A stretch of DNA of 64,000 bases from CAZVPF01 sp964628195 (GTDB lineage: Bacteria; Planctomycetota; Phycisphaerae; Sedimentisphaerales; Anaerohalosphaeraceae). Under the pieces are notes generated by a model. That model was not told the DNA's origin, made no database searches, and saw only the letters and a program-made list of their open reading frames with translations. Positions 61,499-64,000 of this stretch are shown piece after piece. The translations under genes and the position numbers were made by a program. Every line of letters starts with the position of its first letter. The first letter of the stretch is position 1. The stretch is taken from NCBI GenBank assembly GCA_964628195.1, contig CAZVPF010000005.1, positions 62,001 through 126,000 of the forward strand. Direction: 5' to 3'.

Positions 61499-62176
61499 TT
61501 ACTTACCTCCTTTTATTTCGTTAATGATAGAAATTGTTTCCTTGACTTTTGCGGTAATGCCGGACCAGTCTTTTGCGGCGACCAATTCCTTCGTTATCAG
61601 CTTCGAGCCCATTCCGGCACAGCATATACCTGCGCCGAACCACTCGCTGAGGCTTTCTCTGGTAGGGGAGACCCCGCCGGTGGGCATTATGTCCGTCCAT
61701 GGGCAGGGGCCTTTGACAGATTTGACAAATCCCGGCCCGCCGACCTGTGAGCCCGGGAACACCTTTACGATTTCGACGCCAAGCTCATGGGCCCTGTGAA
61801 TTTCGGTTACGCTGCCGCAGCCGGGGCTGTAGGGGATTTTCCGCTTGTTACAGAGTTTTGCGGTTTCTTCATCGAGCAGCGGGCCGACGACAAAATCCGC
61901 ACCGGCTGAGATGTACATCGCCGCTGTTGGCGCATCGCATATTGACCCGACGCCGAGTACTATGTCCGGCCTTTCGGCATCACGGTATTCGGTAAGTTTT
62001 GTGAATACATCGACAGCCCGGTCGCCGCGGTTTGTGAACTCGATGCACCCGGCCCCGCCGTCGGCACAGGCGGTGACCACGTTTTTGGCGGTTTCGAAAT
62101 CACCGTTGTAGAAAACCGGCACAACGCCGATACTTTTCATGAGTGTCAAAACTTCGAGTCTTGAATGCTTTGCCAT
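61499..62176 (-). CDS. eda: 2-Dehydro-3-deoxyphosphogluconate aldolase
   Basis: A 225-residue class I aldolase that splits KDPG into pyruvate and glyceraldehyde-3-phosphate. The catalytic E46 is in GCIEFTNRGD, and the Schiff-base K138 in IVKVFPGSQVGG. YSPGCGSVTEI and DIMPTGGVSPTRESLSEW bind the phosphate. The N-terminal VVPVFYNGD differs from the more usual V-P-V-I-R, and the position of SPGCGS is also less conserved, so a related 2-keto-3-deoxy acid is possible. Second in the operon: flavoprotein-eda-kdgK. Confidence 0.9.
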   Translation of the reverse strand: MAKHSRLEVLTLMKSIGVVPVFYNGDFETAKNVVTACADGGAGCIEFTNRGDRAVDVFTKLTEYRDAERPDIVLGVGSICDAPTAAMYISAGADFVVGPLLDEETAKLCNKRKIPYSPGCGSVTEIHRAHELGVEIVKVFPGSQVGGPGFVKSVKGPCPWTDIMPTGGVSPTRESLSEWFGAGICCAGMGSKLITKELVAAKDWSGITAKVKETISIINEIKGGK

Positions 62177-62190
62177 GTCAAGTTCCTTAA

Positions 62191-64000
62191 TTAAGCGTAA
62201 ATATTTCCCTCTCTGTAATCAGTCCATGCTGGCTCGAAGGCCTTTCTGTCCTTCGGCTGGGGTCGGATAGCAATCATATCGGATTTGAACAAATCTTCAA
62301 CACTGCTGTCAAAAACAATACTCAGTATCTTTTGTCTCAACTGCTCGTTTTCAGGTTTGTACTTGAGCGTGTTCCCGGTGTCCGGTTCCTTTATATCGGG
62401 GTGTATTTCGGTGCCGTTGTCGTCGAGTACGAGGTGTGAACCCCGTGAACCGCTGCCTGCCTTTAACAGTTCCACTATGGCTTTGAGGTAGCCGGCACCT
62501 GCAAGGGCGAGGTGTTGTGCCTGTACAGCAGTTACGAGGTCCCCGGGCTCGGTGATCTTCAACCCGTGTTTTTTGATTTTCTCGTACTGCTCAACGGCCT
62601 GTTTTAGAGCCATTTGGGCGTTTTGCAGTTTTCTTATATGCCCGCCGTGCAGAGTCATCCTTTGCTGGATTTCACTAATCGCACCTGCCGGTGTCTGCTT
62701 TGCCGAACCGCTGCTGAACAAGTTAATATTATTTATTACCTGTTCGATCTGGGAGTTGATTTTTTTTTCGTCAACCTGATAATCTTCGCTGCCGTATGCG
62801 TTGGCAATGTATTCGGCGGCCCTTTGAGCGCCGACCTGGCCGGCGTTAAGAGCGGACCCGCCCGGACGCTTGACTCCGTGCGTGCCGGCCATCTCACCGA
62901 TAACAAACGTGTGCTTTATGTTGGATTCCCACCATTTATTGACACTGAATCCGCCGTTGTTGTGCTGTGCACAAACCGCAATCTCCAGCGGTTCGGAATA
63001 AAGGTCGATATCGTTCTCCCTGTAGATATCGATAGCGGGGGGGTTCATGTGCTCGAGCCTTTCGATGGGCAGTTTCTGCATTGCACCGGTTGCTTTTAGG
63101 TACTCTATCGCCTCCTCTTCAAGGTCGTCGAGGCTGAATGGCTTCATGCCTTCACATTCGACAGGATTATGCAAAAAGTCCATAAACACACGTCGTCCTT
63201 TCTGTGTTTCATTGAAGACGATGACGTCGATCAGGGATGACTGCAAATTTTCGATGCGCTGCGGGTCGAAGGGCCACTGGTAGCCCTTGAGAAAAATGTT
63301 CGTTGCCATTTTGCTCATTGTCGGGAAAAACGCGGTAAGGAATTCTTTTTCGTCCCGTCCGTTTTCGTCCGTACTGAATATCCGCGGTATGACCTGCATA
63401 TAGGTTCCTGAAACGTTCCAGCGAAACTTCGTGCTGGCAAGTCCGAACTGAGACTCGGTAAGGTTCTCACCTGCAAGTCCTGCCTTGAACGCAATACCGT
63501 GCATGCCCGTCTGGCCGAGCGGGTAGACGCTGGTCTTATAAAGCGCTCCGGGCCCGCCAGCGGCAAGGACGAAATTTTCCGCAAGAAATACGTTGACGGT
63601 GATTTTGTTTTGGCTTATCTGCTTTTTATGTAATGTCACCAGTCCCGTGATGCGTTTGTTTTCGCCTGTTCCGTGGGTTAAAAATTCCACGGACTCGCGG
63701 TGGTCGAATATTTCTATCCCGTACCTGCGAACGGTCCTTTCGAGACATTGGCTCATGAATTTGCTCGTCTTCGGTCCTGCCGAGGTTGCACGTTCGTAGG
63801 GGTCGTGGTCGGTCTTGTAGCCTATGTAAGTGCCCAGGTGATTATGCGGGAAGGGCACGCCGGACTCGACGAGGTTATAAAACCCACGCAGCGAGCCGAT
63901 GCCTTCGGCGAGAGCGAGGTCGCCGTGGCAGCATCCGCCGTCTGTAAGGCTCTTGGCGAAGCTTTCGGGGCTGTCCGCGACATCCGGGCTGGTGCCCATT
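62191..64000 (-). CDS. FAD-binding oxidoreductase, SdhA/aspartate-oxidase-like (5' end outside window)
   Basis: The 3' ~600 codons of a flavoprotein; the reading frame is open to the edge of the window and the N-terminal GxGxxG dinucleotide-binding domain is missing, so the real start lies beyond 64000. Marks of the fumarate reductase/succinate dehydrogenase flavoprotein family include FVLAAGGPGALYKTSVYP, the substrate-side His/Arg segment around QHNNGGFSV, and GTHGVKRPGGSALNAGQVGA near the C-terminal FAD domain. 14 bases before the aldolase gene in the same operon, which suggests that it oxidises or reduces a sugar acid that feeds the KDG pathway; that link is inference. Confidence 0.75.
   Translation of the reverse strand, partial: MGTSPDVADSPESFAKSLTDGGCCHGDLALAEGIGSLRGFYNLVESGVPFPHNHLGTYIGYKTDHDPYERATSAGPKTSKFMSQCLERTVRRYGIEIFDHRESVEFLTHGTGENKRITGLVTLHKKQISQNKITVNVFLAENFVLAAGGPGALYKTSVYPLGQTGMHGIAFKAGLAGENLTESQFGLASTKFRWNVSGTYMQVIPRIFSTDENGRDEKEFLTAFFPTMSKMATNIFLKGYQWPFDPQRIENLQSSLIDVIVFNETQKGRRVFMDFLHNPVECEGMKPFSLDDLEEEAIEYLKATGAMQKLPIERLEHMNPPAIDIYRENDIDLYSEPLEIAVCAQHNNGGFSVNKWWESNIKHTFVIGEMAGTHGVKRPGGSALNAGQVGAQRAAEYIANAYGSEDYQVDEKKINSQIEQVINNINLFSSGSAKQTPAGAISEIQQRMTLHGGHIRKLQNAQMALKQAVEQYEKIKKHGLKITEPGDLVTAVQAQHLALAGAGYLKAIVELLKAGSGSRGSHLVLDDNGTEIHPDIKEPDTGNTLKYKPENEQLRQKILSIVFDSSVEDLFKSDMIAIRPQPKDRKAFEPAWTDYREGNIYA

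Noticed and set aside
1..64000. CRISPR arrays, complete insertion sequences, phage genes, rRNA operons
   Set aside because: None seen. No regularly spaced repeats or transposase, integrase or capsid motifs were found on either strand.

Overview
The window looks like a chromosomal segment of an anaerobic or facultative Gram-negative bacterium, most likely a planctomycete of the Phycisphaerae/Sedimentisphaerales type. This rests on several things together: outer-membrane genes (BamD-like, LptE-like), a PEP-CTERM protein, GntR-LacI hybrid regulators next to large carbohydrate-active lipoproteins, an excisionase-HTH response regulator paired with an HDOD histidine kinase, and many TTG/GTG starts. 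The taxon is inference; there is no rRNA or other marker in the window.

Positions 1-24,650 hold a long surface-polysaccharide locus, almost all on the plus strand, preceded by the 3' end of a secretin-like gene. It contains nucleotide-sugar enzymes (gmd, wecB), a Wzx-like flippase, a Wzy/WaaL-like membrane protein, a PglC-type initiating phosphoglycosyl transferase, four GT4 glycosyltransferases, several methyl- and acetyltransferases and a beta-propeller protein. It ends in a tightly packed module: PLP decarboxylase, ATP-grasp/GNAT fusion, GNAT, VOC protein, FkbH-like HAD protein, methyltransferase and free-standing acyl carrier protein. That module suggests an ACP-tethered acyl group used to decorate a sugar. 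An internally deleted copy of the last acetyltransferase sits in the middle of the locus.

Positions 25,040-33,410 carry an amidohydrolase, then an uptake and activation block: a 56-residue one-helix accessory protein, a sodium:solute symporter, a porin-like beta-barrel protein, and a duplicated pair of phenylacetate-CoA ligase plus ACT-domain genes. A PEP-CTERM protein with thioester-domain motifs follows on the minus strand. Positions 34,360-48,660 are mostly housekeeping: hpt, bamD-like, lptE-like, ftsH, a signalling cluster (GAF-like protein, HDOD kinase, response regulators), an LpxH-like phosphoesterase, a coiled-coil lipoprotein, clpP1-clpP2-tig and tRNA-Gly(GCC).

Positions 49,050-57,940 are a carbohydrate-utilisation island: two related GntR-LacI regulators, one broken by a ~111-bp insertion made of four hairpins, then a divergent pair coding for a 1102-residue glycosidase-like lipoprotein with CBM6 and an 827-residue parallel beta-helix protein. 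AT-rich operator-like words recur at these promoters. The end of the window holds the carboxynorspermidine genes and a hexuronate-type operon (FAD flavoprotein, KDPG aldolase, KDG kinase) whose first gene runs off the edge.
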